From Candidatus Latescibacterota bacterium (GTDB lineage Bacteria; JAAXHH01): 64,000 nucleotides of DNA. Numbering within the stretch: the stretch's first letter is position 1; each line of letters opens with the position of its first letter. The position numbers and the translations under genes are program-made. Where the stretch lies: NCBI GenBank assembly GCA_012270975.1, contig JAAXHH010000011.1, positions 2,381 through 66,380 of the forward strand, read 5' to 3'. The notes below the pieces were generated by a model. That model was not told the DNA's origin. It searched no databases and was given only the letters and a program-made list of their open reading frames with translations. This document shows positions 34,087-42,418 of this stretch, piece after piece.

Positions 34087-34136
34087 GGTGTGATTAACCG
34101 GTATTTTATGTTGTAGAGGTGAGATGAAGAAAAGCT

Positions 34137-34742
34137 CTACGGAAACTCGAGAGTCATTGGCTCGTCCGGTATTTCAAACACGATCCCGTCCTTTTTCTTT
34201 TCGTAGTATATAATCTGGATGTTTATAGAATCTTGAATGGTTGATTTTTTTGAAGTGTAGGAAACTGGTTTGATAGAAAACGCTTCTTCTCCAACGAATC
34301 CATCTATTCCCTTAGATTCCTCGTACGGGTCAGATAACCTATAGTCACAGCCTCTGATTTCAGCAAGTTTCCTGAGAATAGCTTCCTGGAACTTGAGTCC
34401 AGCAAAGGTTTTAACCAGAACGAGATCCTCTACCCACGATCGAACCATTTCTCGATCGATTTTAGGCGATGCTTCGTTCAGGTTTTCTATCATTGAATAC
34501 ACTCGATCTGTCGCGTTGCTGATAGCATCAGGGTGTTTTTCCCTGTACCATTGAACCCATTCATCGAACGTCCGACACTGACATTCCTGAATCAGATCGC
34601 TCATTTGGCCAACGATTTTAGCACGAGTACCCTGTGAGTTTTGATTTGCAAGGTTCATCAATTGTGTCGTGTACCTTGGAAACTCACAAGCAGGTGCATT
34701 AAGGTACTCCTGAATCTCAGCGGTTTTGAGTTTGATTCTCAC
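34137..34742 (-). CDS. MjaI-family type II restriction endonuclease
   Basis: 201 aa. FPRYTTQLMNLANQNSQGTR with AKIVGQMSDLIQE is the strong family signature of MjaI-type enzymes (prototype cuts CTAG). The likely PD-(D/E)xK core is GIDGFVGEEAFSIKP, giving Asp plus a SIK lysine. GTG start, placed three bases after the stop of the methyltransferase on the same strand, so the pair is co-expressed with the methylase first. The DNA is AT-richer than the flanks, which fits transfer. Target CTAG is inferred from the family only. Confidence 0.85.
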   Translation of the reverse strand: MRIKLKTAEIQEYLNAPACEFPRYTTQLMNLANQNSQGTRAKIVGQMSDLIQECQCRTFDEWVQWYREKHPDAISNATDRVYSMIENLNEASPKIDREMVRSWVEDLVLVKTFAGLKFQEAILRKLAEIRGCDYRLSDPYEESKGIDGFVGEEAFSIKPVSYTSKKSTIQDSINIQIIYYEKKKDGIVFEIPDEPMTLEFP

Positions 34743-34744
34743 GG

Positions 34745-35929
34745 TTATCTGGCCTTTGGAACGTGTTGTTTCGGGTTGCTTAGCAAATCGAGTTGAGGAT
34801 GTGACCGACGTTTCTTTATGTCTTGCTGGCCTCGGGCACTCTCACGAGTTCCGGTGCGCCAGTTAGAAAAACAGTGTTTTACCTCCGGCGTTTCTAAATA
34901 CTCAACCTCAAACGTGTTTTCCCCACGATTTCTCACTTCTTCTAAACTGTTCAAAGCAATGAACTGTTCTTGGCTTGTCACTACAGGACAACCATGAGGT
35001 CCGTTTTCATACTTCAATGATCCTGAGGTTTGAAGTCGATTCTCGACAAAATCAAAATGCCGTAATAACCTATCAAGCAAGTACTCATTGGAAAAACCCA
35101 CAATCTGATTTGTAATCGAACAAACGGCATTGCTGAAGCTCTCGTCGATCTCTATGCCGATACAGTTTCTTCCCGATGTCATTGCAGCCGCGACGGTGGT
35201 TCCTGTTCCAAGAAACGGGTCAAGGACTACATCCCCTTTTACCGAGTACATACTGATAAGTCGATAAGCCAATTCAAAGGGGAAAGCGGCGCTTCTTAGT
35301 CGTGACGTGTCGTCGTATAAACGCTGACCTGTTCCCTTAATGTCAAACCAGATATCCGAGTACCAGGCATTTCTTTCTTCCCAAAACATAGCACTCTCAC
35401 GTCTGTTCTTCTTTTCTTCCTCTGTTTTGAACTCCCTTTTCGGTCCTTTCCTCACAATCAGTATATACTCGTGCTCCAGTGTCACATAAGCACCGGCAGG
35501 TAACATACCCGATCCCATAAACTTATTCGGTGCGTTGGTCTGCTTACGCCATAGAATATCTGGCAGAGCGGAAAATCCGAGATTTAACAGATAATTCAAG
35601 ATTCTTGCGTGATTTGGATAGAGGCAAAAATCACCATTTAGTTTTCTCGTTGCATCTCCAATGTTTATGCACGCGAATCGACCGTTTTTAAGGACTCTGT
35701 ATACTTCTTTCCATACGACATCAAGTATGCCGTGCATCATCTCGAATGCTCGAATTCCGTCCGAGATTTTCAAAGCTTTTGATATTTCAGGGTTTTGATG
35801 ATCGAATATCTTGTCCCACATTTCAATCATGGGATAGGGCGGAGAGGTTACGACCAGATCGACGCTGCTCGTGGGTACTTCCGATAGGTTTATTGCATCT
35901 TGGAACAATACCCGATGGTTTGTGATCAT
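34745..35929 (-). CDS. DNA methyltransferase partner of the MjaI-type enzyme (beta class, TSPPYP)
   Basis: 394 aa. Catalytic motif IV VVTSPPYPMIEMWD comes first and the AdoMet motif I DPFLGTGTTVAAA near residue 240, the beta-class order. TSPPY is typical of N4-cytosine methylases, and M.MjaI-type partners fit. A middle region (ARILNYLLNLGFSALPDILWRKQTNAPN) and a C-terminal extension of about 100 residues, probably target recognition, are present. ATG at 35929 with a weak GGAGTG eleven bases upstream. First gene of the R-M operon. Divergent from the ATPase/DUF4276 pair, so the two defence modules share an intergenic region. Confidence 0.88.
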   Translation of the reverse strand: MITNHRVLFQDAINLSEVPTSSVDLVVTSPPYPMIEMWDKIFDHQNPEISKALKISDGIRAFEMMHGILDVVWKEVYRVLKNGRFACINIGDATRKLNGDFCLYPNHARILNYLLNLGFSALPDILWRKQTNAPNKFMGSGMLPAGAYVTLEHEYILIVRKGPKREFKTEEEKKNRRESAMFWEERNAWYSDIWFDIKGTGQRLYDDTSRLRSAAFPFELAYRLISMYSVKGDVVLDPFLGTGTTVAAAMTSGRNCIGIEIDESFSNAVCSITNQIVGFSNEYLLDRLLRHFDFVENRLQTSGSLKYENGPHGCPVVTSQEQFIALNSLEEVRNRGENTFEVEYLETPEVKHCFSNWRTGTRESARGQQDIKKRRSHPQLDLLSNPKQHVPKAR

Positions 35930-36247
35930 TTATAAATTCACTCCGATTATCGACTTGCAAACTGCTTTTCGTAAGGCAGTCTTACAATCAATGTTTCCAA
36001 TAGACCAACCCCCCATAATACGGTTGACCTGTGACTTCGATTGAGTTTCCTTCTTTCCATCCCCAATGCCTTTGTTTCGGGGGAATCAGGTTATCGTTCA
36101 CCTTTCAATCTACCCTATCGGAAGTGCTTTAGCCATAACAAACTCCTTCCTGTATGATGAAATTCAACCTGGATTTGGCGATCGAAGGGTGTTGTCTTAA
36201 ACAAGAAACTGCTTTAGAAACGCGTGAAGTCGACCCGAGGTACGACG
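35930..36247. other. AT-rich divergent intergenic region between two defence modules
   Basis: About 318 bases separating the methyltransferase (leftward) from the AAA ATPase (rightward). No small controller gene is visible, and no convincing -35/-10 pair was found on either strand. A short ctgc/gcag hairpin occurs near 35963-35980. A GAGG ribosome binding site lies seven bases before the ATG at 36248. Confidence 0.45.
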
Positions 36248-37480
36248 ATGTCGAGTCCTAAACTTCGTAAACTCAAACTGCACCGATTTCGAAGCTTTGA
36301 AAAGGATGTTGTGGAATTTGACAATCCGACCTTTCTGGTAGGTCAGAATGGCTCTGGCAAGAGTAACTTTGCCGATGCTTTCGCTTTTTTGGCTGAAGCG
36401 ATGTCATCTCCTTTACAAGCTGTTCTCGAACACAGAGGCGGATTTCCAGCGGTAGGCCACAGGAGCTCTGCAAGGGGTCGTCCATCCAATTTGGGCCTGG
36501 CAGTGACAATAGACAACTTGGATAGTGACACGGTCTTGGCGGATTATGCCTTCGAACTGCGGGCGCTCAGGGGTAGTTATGGTTTCGAGGTGGTGCGTGA
36601 GCGATGTACTTTGGAGAGGACCGATGGCCAGATCGACCTCTTCGATCGCCATTTGCTACCCAAAGAATCCAAGATGAGTCGGTTAACACTCGGAGACGTT
36701 TCAGATTTGGTCATGGATCGTAGCGCGTTAGCTCTTCCGATTGTCGGGGGCGACGCAAGGTTTAAATCCATTTCCAGATTCCTGTCGGAAATGCGTGTAT
36801 GCCGGATTGAGCCAATTGCCTTGAGAGGTATGCAGGATCCTGACGGAGGTTTGCGTTTACATTCGGATGGTAGTAACGCGGCCAGCGTGTTGCGCGAAAT
36901 CCAGCGCGAAGCCCCGGATGACTGGGAACTAATACGTGAGGTTCTCGAAAGTATCGTTCCTGGAACTATTGGTGTTCAACCCAAAAAGCATGGTAATAAG
37001 TTAACGTTAGAGTTCAAGCAAGACTGGGCCAAGAAGGAACCTGTGAGATTCGAAGCCTTTAACATGTCAGATGGAACGCTACGTATACTTGGGCTCCTTA
37101 CGGCGGTTTTCCAGCCGCAAAAACCTTCACTTCTTGTTATTGAGGAACCCGAAGCCACGATGCATCAGGGTGCTTTGGGCTCAATTCTCGATGTACTAAG
37201 GCACGCCGCCCGCTTCATGCAAGTAGTAGTTACAACCCACAGTCCTGATGTTTTGGACGCTAAGTGGATTGAAGATCGACACCTGCGGATAGCAACCTGG
37301 AGTAAAGGCGTGACCCGCGTAAACGTGATTTCCCAAGCTTCAAGACAGGCACTGTGTGATCACTTAATGGGGGCGGGAGAGTTGTTAAGATCGAACGCAC
37401 TGACACCAATGTCCGAGGATTTGTTCCATGACGAGATAAAGTACCAGTACGAGTTGTTTCCAGAGGGAAACGCGCATTGA
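36248..37480 (+). CDS. AAA family ATPase (OLD/AAA_21 type), probable defence component
   Basis: About 410 aa. ABC-like/SMC-like head: N-terminal KLHRFRSFEKDVVEF, Walker A GQNGSGKS (32-39), a long helical insertion, then the SDGTLRILGLL signature region, Walker B LLVIEEPEATMH (around 295) and the VVTTHSPDVLD switch His (around 325). This is the layout of OLD-family, RecF-like ATPases found in Gabija-, PARIS- and retron-type systems. Start at the ATG at 36248 (GAGG seven bases upstream); a GTG at 36224 is a less likely alternative. The stop overlaps the TTG start of the DUF4276 gene (TTGA), so the two are a translational unit. A GTP/ATP sensor coupled to a Toprim-like effector is the inferred role. 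Confidence 0.85.
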   Translation: MSSPKLRKLKLHRFRSFEKDVVEFDNPTFLVGQNGSGKSNFADAFAFLAEAMSSPLQAVLEHRGGFPAVGHRSSARGRPSNLGLAVTIDNLDSDTVLADYAFELRALRGSYGFEVVRERCTLERTDGQIDLFDRHLLPKESKMSRLTLGDVSDLVMDRSALALPIVGGDARFKSISRFLSEMRVCRIEPIALRGMQDPDGGLRLHSDGSNAASVLREIQREAPDDWELIREVLESIVPGTIGVQPKKHGNKLTLEFKQDWAKKEPVRFEAFNMSDGTLRILGLLTAVFQPQKPSLLVIEEPEATMHQGALGSILDVLRHAARFMQVVVTTHSPDVLDAKWIEDRHLRIATWSKGVTRVNVISQASRQALCDHLMGAGELLRSNALTPMSEDLFHDEIKYQYELFPEGNAH

Positions 37481-38106
37481 ATATCCAGCCTATCGTAGAA
37501 GGTCACGGGGACGTAGTAGCTTTTCCAGTATTGTTGCGCCGTCTTCTCGCGGAAGCCGGCAGATCGACAATCGGCGTTGGACGCCCGATACGGAGGCGAC
37601 GCCACGAACTCGTTCGCGAATTAGACGTTCAAAAGGCGGTGCGGTTAGCGCTCTCGAAACAATATTGCCGTGCGATTCTCATTCTTTTCGACGGTGATTC
37701 TGATTGCCCTGCGGAGTTGGGACCCGCAGTTCGAGCATGGGCAACTGCATCTGCCGGTGGTATTCCGTGTGAAGTCGTACTAGCACATCGAGAGTACGAG
37801 GCTTGGTTTCTGGCCGCAATAGAGTCGATCAGAGGACGTAGAGGTATTCTTAGCGACGCCGAATCTCACCCCTCTCCTGAGGAACCACGGGGGGCAAAGG
37901 AGCAACTCGAAGCAAGAATGCGAGCTGGTACAAGTTACATTGAAACTATAGATCAGCCTGCATTAAGTGCCTTGTTCTCAATGTCGGATGCATATCGAAG
38001 GTCGCGGTCTTTTAGAAAACTTACAAGATCGATAGGTGCTCTGTTAAGCAGCTTGCAACAGGATGTAGGGATCTGGCCTCCTGCTTCATGGAACTCCCAA
38101 GATTGA
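37477..38106 (+). CDS. DUF4276 family protein (Toprim-like), partner of the ATPase
   Basis: 209 aa. N-terminal IQPIVEGHGDVVAFPVLLRRL with the conserved Glu (E8), then LILFDGDSDCPAELGP, VVLAHREYEAWFLAAIESIRG and the GAKEQLE...SYIETIDQPALSALF tail (given in parts). These are the DUF4276 hallmarks, and the E...D-x-D arrangement resembles a Toprim metal site. Such proteins almost always follow an AAA_21 ATPase, and the pair is the split equivalent of an OLD nuclease. TTG start overlapping the ATPase stop by four bases. Nuclease activity is inferred. Confidence 0.87.
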   Translation: MNIQPIVEGHGDVVAFPVLLRRLLAEAGRSTIGVGRPIRRRRHELVRELDVQKAVRLALSKQYCRAILILFDGDSDCPAELGPAVRAWATASAGGIPCEVVLAHREYEAWFLAAIESIRGRRGILSDAESHPSPEEPRGAKEQLEARMRAGTSYIETIDQPALSALFSMSDAYRRSRSFRKLTRSIGALLSSLQQDVGIWPPASWNSQD

Positions 38107-38124
38107 GAATGGAATACGCTCGTC

Positions 38125-38318
38125 ACCCGCTCACCGCTTCATCAACCTTTCTCCCACCCACCGACGGGTACTCAGGCCAACTTACCTTGGCCGCCTCGGC
38201 TGCGGCAGCATGTATTCTGGATCACTTCGTAAAAGGATCCTGCCCGAATAACGTATATTCGGGGTTTCGTCACATTCTTTAAGATCGTGGAACACGATCA
38301 GCATCTCGCACGACATCC
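38125..38318 (-). pseudogene. Decayed HicB antitoxin gene (frameshift and internal deletion)
   Basis: Read on the minus strand, the segment gives LIVFHDLKECDETPN then YSGRILLRSDPE. After loss of one A at the DPE codon it continues in another frame as IHAAAAEAAKV. The intact HicB at 40424-40762 has ITFHGES, SCDERGETPNKPYSG, LLLRIDPE and IHAAVAEAAEV in the same order. The stretch between FHG and SCDE (about 20 residues) is missing, and the N-terminal third cannot be found. It is therefore a relic of a second HicB copy next to the defence island. Confidence 0.75.
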
Positions 38319-38984
38319 GTAACTTGGAAGGTATATCTCGAAAAGACTTGAAGCACGGTGCGTCTGCGGTTATCTTGAAACTGTACCTATCTTCCTCTAT
38401 ACACGCCCTCACCCAAAGGAGGTTTAAGTGGACGTATCGTCCTCCCGCGGCGCGAGGCAGTGTCTGCGTAGTCTGCTCTATCGCGATTGTTGTCCCCGCC
38501 GAAAATTGTCTCCCACATAACCGGCGACAGCGGGTAATTGCGCGACAAAGATTTATCCCACGGGATTCGCGCTCATTGAGTGTCTCTAGTTGAGCGTCTC
38601 CGGTTAAGCTATCCAGTAACTCTCGCGGAACGGCTTGCTCTCCATTTACGGCCCGGACGGCCTTCTTGTTCGTACCACCTGGGGCGATGGCGGCTCGTGA
38701 ATGCACGGGCATCCCTTGCTTGAAGCCACCTGGATTCCGATCCAGTCCCAGCCTTTCTCTCCGCCCCGCACGGATCGTACTTCAGGGGCCGAGCCGTGTT
38801 CTATGGGTCTGACGCCGTTTGTGGGTCTGTAGTCATAATTGGGTCCGTCGCCATTATTGAGCCAACGCCGTTTTGGGGGCCGCCCCGCCCCGTCGCTACC
38901 CGAAGACGAGTCGAGTTGCGAGGAATACGCGGCGCGGTTCCGATTTCCGGACGCCGGATCTCCGTTATCAGTAAGGAAGGTACC
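38319..38984. other. Non-coding stretch with no recognised gene
   Basis: About 665 bases of intermediate base composition between the HicB relic and the aminomutase-like gene. Reading frames here have no family resemblance. The only supported element is the AAGGAAGG ribosome binding site at 38973-38980 for the ATG at 38985. It looks like decayed island edge. Confidence 0.4.
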
Positions 38985-40378
38985 ATGATTCGAAGCATGA
39001 ACGGCAAGACCCCCAGGTTGCGGATATACGATCTCAGGAACTACAGGAAAATACTGCAGATCGACAGACTACCGGACGACCTGAAATTCGAAATGGAAGT
39101 CGTGGCGCGGGTACTGCCGTTCCGGACCAATTCGCACGTGGTGGAGCACCTGATCCAATGGGAGAACATCCCCGAGGATCCCATGTTCCAGCTCACTTTT
39201 CCTCAGCGGGATATGCTGTCTCCGGACCACTACGATGAGGTGGCGGCCTTGGTGAAAAAAGGGGCGGGGGATGCGGAAATGGCACGGACCGTGAACCGGA
39301 TCCGATGGGATCTGAATCCACAACCCGCGGGTCAACTGGAGCACAACGTCCCCAGGGAGGACGACGAAAAACTGGACGGCATGCAGCACAAGTACCGGGA
39401 AACGGTCCTGTTTTTCCGTCCCAGGGACAGACCTGCCACGCCTATTGTACCTTCTGCTTTCGCTGGCCCCAGTTCGTGGGCATCGATGAACTGAAGTTCG
39501 CCAGCCGCGAGGTCGAGAGTCTCATCAGGTATCTCGAAGACAATCCCCAGGTCACCGATGTGCTTTTCACGGGCGGCGATCCCATGGTCATGCGGGCAAA
39601 GAATCTCAGCGTGCATATCGATGCGTTGCTGAAGGCCGATCTGCCCAATCTGCACACGATCCGGATCGGGACGAAATCGCTGGCCTACTGGCCTTACAAG
39701 TACCTCACCGACCCGGATGCGGACGACGTGCTGGCGCTGTTCGAACGGATCACCCGCGCCGGCAAGCACCTGGCGGTCATGGCCCATTGCAGCCATCCCG
39801 CCGAACTCCAGCCCGACGTGGTGTCAAAGGCGGTCAGCCGGATCCGCGGAACGGGAGCGAAAGTTTACACGCAGTCGCCCATCCTGAGGAACATCAACGA
39901 CGATCCGGGCACATGGGCGTCCATGTGGCGCAGGCAGGTGGACCTGGGGATGGTACCGTACTACATGTTCATGGTGCGGGACACCGGCGTGCAGCATTTC
40001 TTCGCCGTGCCGATGGTACGGGCCTGGGAGATCTTCCAGAACGCTTATCAGCAGGTAAGCGGGATCTGCCGAACCGTGCGCGGACCCAGCATGTCGGCAC
40101 ATCCCGGCAAGGTTCACGTACTGGGTATCAGCGAGATCCACGGAGAAAAGATCATCGCCCTCCGGTTCCTGCAGGGACGCAATCCCGACTGGGTCCTGCG
40201 GCCGTTCTTCGCCCGATACGAAGAAGAAGCCATCTGGCTGGACGACCTTGAGCCGGCCTTCGGCGAGGAATCGTTTTTCTTCGAGAAGGAACTGGCGCAG
40301 TTGTGCGAGGAGGATCTGCCTTCCGGCCAGTGGGATGAAATGGAATCGCTTGTACTGGAAGGAGTGGGATGGAATTGA
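38985..40378 (+). pseudogene. Lysine 2,3-aminomutase-like radical SAM/PLP enzyme gene with a 1-base frameshift
   Basis: The first part (from MIRSMNGKTPRLRIYDLR at 38985 to YRETVLFF near 39410) and the second part (PSQGQTCHAYCTFCFRWPQF onward, stop at 40378) are consecutive halves of one KamA-family protein of about 464 aa. The radical SAM cysteines are in CHAYCTFC. The frame changes by one base at the run TTTTTCC (39411-39417); adding one base there restores YRETVLFFPSQGQTCHAYC. Later features are DVLFTGGDPMVM and YTQSPILRNINDDP with VPYYMFMVRDTG. It is either a sequencing/assembly slip, a real inactivation, or a slippage-controlled gene. The family interconverts alpha- and beta-lysine or related amino acids; this one resembles KamA-like proteins of unknown substrate. 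Confidence 0.85.
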
Positions 40379-40423
40379 TGCGCGGTACAGGTTAAAATAC
40401 GGTACCTGACGACCTATACGGGA

Positions 40424-40762
40424 TTAGTGCTTTTGTACTACAGCCTCAGAAAGCCTCTCCCCCGCCCACTGGTTTATACTCACGCCGTCGACTTCGGCCG
40501 CCTCGGCTACCGCTGCGTGGATTTCAGGATCAATTCGCAACAGGAGTTTCCCCGAATAAGGCTTGTTCGGAGTCTCACCCCGTTCGTCACAGCTTTCCAG
40601 ATAGAACTCAACCGCCTCTTCAAAAGCCTCACGAACTTCTCCGACGCTTTCTCCGTGAAACGTAATGATGTCGCGTATACCAGCCACGCGGCCAACGAAA
40701 CATCCGTCCTCGTCACTGTATTCGATTCGTGCTGGATATCCCCTATAGCGCATCGGCTTCAT
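40424..40762 (-). CDS. HicB family antitoxin, orphan
   Basis: 112 aa. N-terminal partial RNase-H-like HicB fold (YRGYPARIEYSDEDGCFVGRV, then GIRDIITFHGESVGEVREAF) and a C-terminal ribbon-helix-helix (LLRIDPEIHAAVAEAAEVDG, then VSINQWAGERL) that binds DNA. GGGAG lies seven bases before the ATG. No HicA toxin frame was found on either side, so it is solitary; such HicBs can act as plain regulators. A palindrome with an embedded TATAAT sits 53 bases upstream and is a likely autoregulatory operator. Converges with the aminomutase-like gene. Confidence 0.9.
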   Translation of the reverse strand: MKPMRYRGYPARIEYSDEDGCFVGRVAGIRDIITFHGESVGEVREAFEEAVEFYLESCDERGETPNKPYSGKLLLRIDPEIHAAVAEAAEVDGVSINQWAGERLSEAVVQKH

Positions 40763-40814
40763 GGTATTACTCCCGCCTTCAAGGAGGGTTTACGCTGACG
40801 ACTATTCATGTCAT

Positions 40815-40837
40815 ATGATATCACATTATAATATCAT
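40815..40837 (-). promoter_or_regulatory. Inverted repeat with embedded -10 box, probable HicB operator
   Basis: ATGATAT (40815-40821) and ATATCAT (40831-40837) form a perfect 7-bp inverted repeat with a nine-base spacer. On the minus strand the sequence TATAAT (40830-40825) lies inside it, so a bound ribbon-helix-helix dimer would block the promoter of the HicB gene. The -35 is weak. Confidence 0.55.
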
Positions 40838-40873
40838 TGGCAAGTGTTTTAGTCGTTACAGCAAGCGCTAAGT

Positions 40874-42334
40874 TCAGTCCCCCAACCCCGCATACCGACA
40901 AACAATCTCCACGGCCCTGACCAGGGTCTTCGCTCCGAGAACCGCGTATTCCTCGATCAGGTTGCCTTCTTGGTCGAGCGTGCCCAGGCCGGGCCCGAGG
41001 AACATCTTCCCGCTGTAGATCGTGGCGGGTTCGACGCCCATGTGCTCCTGGGCGAGCACGATGGGGTTGGTGTTGGCCCACAGGTCTTCGAGGTTGAAGA
41101 TCGGGATGCCGAAGGCGCCGTCCTTCCACGTGCGCTCGTAGTTGAGCTCGGTGCCGCCCAACTGGTAGGTCTTCGTGAAGATCAGGTCGTCGCGGAAGCG
41201 CGCGGGCTTCATCTGCGCGAACTCCTCCACGATGATTTCGTGGAAGCGGTCCACGGGGTCGGTGACCAGATGGGGCCGGTTGCGCAGGACCTTCAGGTAG
41301 GCGGTCAAACCCACCAGGGTGTCCCGCCCTGGATCGCTGAAGGTGTAGACCGCTTTTCCGTGGGAGGACAGTTCACCGTACCGCTGCCCGCCGAGACCCA
41401 TGCCCTTGCGGATCGGGTTGATGGTCTCTTCCCGGCCGATCAGCAGTCCCGACGCGGGCGCGCGGCCCGGCTTGTCCATGCTGTAGGTGATGATGTCGCA
41501 GCCGATGTCCCGCGGGTCCATGCCGACGATGGGAATCGAGCCTCCCGTGTCGACGATGTAGGGGACGTCGTAGTCCCGGGCGACGCCGGCCAGTCGCTTC
41601 AGGAGGATGGGCGCGCCTTTCTCGTCCTGTTCGCCGAGCCCGTAGCTGGGGGTGTCGTATCCCACCGTGGCGATGCCCGTGAGCAGCGAAGCGTTTCGCT
41701 CGGCGGCTTTCTTCACGTTTTCGATGGTGCCGTCCACATCGACGGCGGTAAGCAGCGATGTGGGATTATACCGGATCCCGTGGGGATCGTACTTCGCGCC
41801 GGCCATGCGGACGTAGAGCGTCTCGAGGTTCGCCAGGCTCTTGTTCTCGATGCCCAGTTCGCCGCCGGCGATGGTCCGGTCCACGAGCAGGTTCTTGTAC
41901 CGCGGCGGAAAGGCCCGGCCGTATCCGCCGATCCATTCGTAATCCTCCCCGTAGGGCATGAGCAGCCGGCCGCGGTAGATGTCGCCGTGGCGCATGGAGG
42001 GCGGTGCGCACAGGGTCTCGAGCGTGAGGCGCAGCAGCGCTTCGCAGGTATTGGCAGCCACCGCGTCGTACTCGTCGCCGTAGACGTCCTTGACGACTTC
42101 ACGGAGTTCGTCTTCGATCACCCGGACCGGGTAGGTCTTGCCGCCCTGGTTGGCCTCCACGATCGCGTCGAGGACGTAATCGGGCAGGTTGCCCGGCCTG
42201 GCCGAGCTGCCGGCGTACAGGCCGATGTCCTGCTTCAGTTTCAGCGTGCCGATCTCTTCGCCGTACCGCCGGGCTTCTTCGGTGATTTTGCTAAAGTTCT
42301 CGTAGATCGACTGGTACCACTGATACTTGTACAT
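40874..42334 (-). CDS. PLP-dependent fold type I enzyme of unknown substrate
   Basis: 486 aa. The PLP region reads VPYIVDTGGSIPIVG followed by DIITYSMDKPGRAPASGLL, where the Asp binds the pyridine nitrogen and the Lys in YSMDK is the likely Schiff-base residue. An N-terminal LYAGSSARPGNLPDYVLDAI segment and the large middle domain do not match a family I can name with certainty. It is nearest to SelA/class V-like enzymes. Last gene of a four-gene minus-strand cluster with two aminotransferases and an ornithine cyclodeaminase-like protein. Probably an amino-acid lyase or transferase in the same pathway. Confidence 0.7.
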   Translation of the reverse strand: MYKYQWYQSIYENFSKITEEARRYGEEIGTLKLKQDIGLYAGSSARPGNLPDYVLDAIVEANQGGKTYPVRVIEDELREVVKDVYGDEYDAVAANTCEALLRLTLETLCAPPSMRHGDIYRGRLLMPYGEDYEWIGGYGRAFPPRYKNLLVDRTIAGGELGIENKSLANLETLYVRMAGAKYDPHGIRYNPTSLLTAVDVDGTIENVKKAAERNASLLTGIATVGYDTPSYGLGEQDEKGAPILLKRLAGVARDYDVPYIVDTGGSIPIVGMDPRDIGCDIITYSMDKPGRAPASGLLIGREETINPIRKGMGLGGQRYGELSSHGKAVYTFSDPGRDTLVGLTAYLKVLRNRPHLVTDPVDRFHEIIVEEFAQMKPARFRDDLIFTKTYQLGGTELNYERTWKDGAFGIPIFNLEDLWANTNPIVLAQEHMGVEPATIYSGKMFLGPGLGTLDQEGNLIEEYAVLGAKTLVRAVEIVCRYAGLGD

Positions 42335-42418
42335 GGTTGTTCTTTTTTGGATCGGCCCAGCATCGGCCAGGGCGGATGGGTACCTACGGGCGGTTTCACG
42401 CCGGATCGGTGGGTGGAT

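Noticed and set aside
38796-38984. Upstream extension of the aminomutase-like protein
   Set aside because: The extension is low-quality sequence; AAGGAAGG directly before the ATG at 38985 fixes the start.
40763-40870. HicA toxin gene upstream of HicB
   Set aside because: The stretch is too short and holds an AT-rich palindrome, with no double-stranded RNA-binding-like frame.
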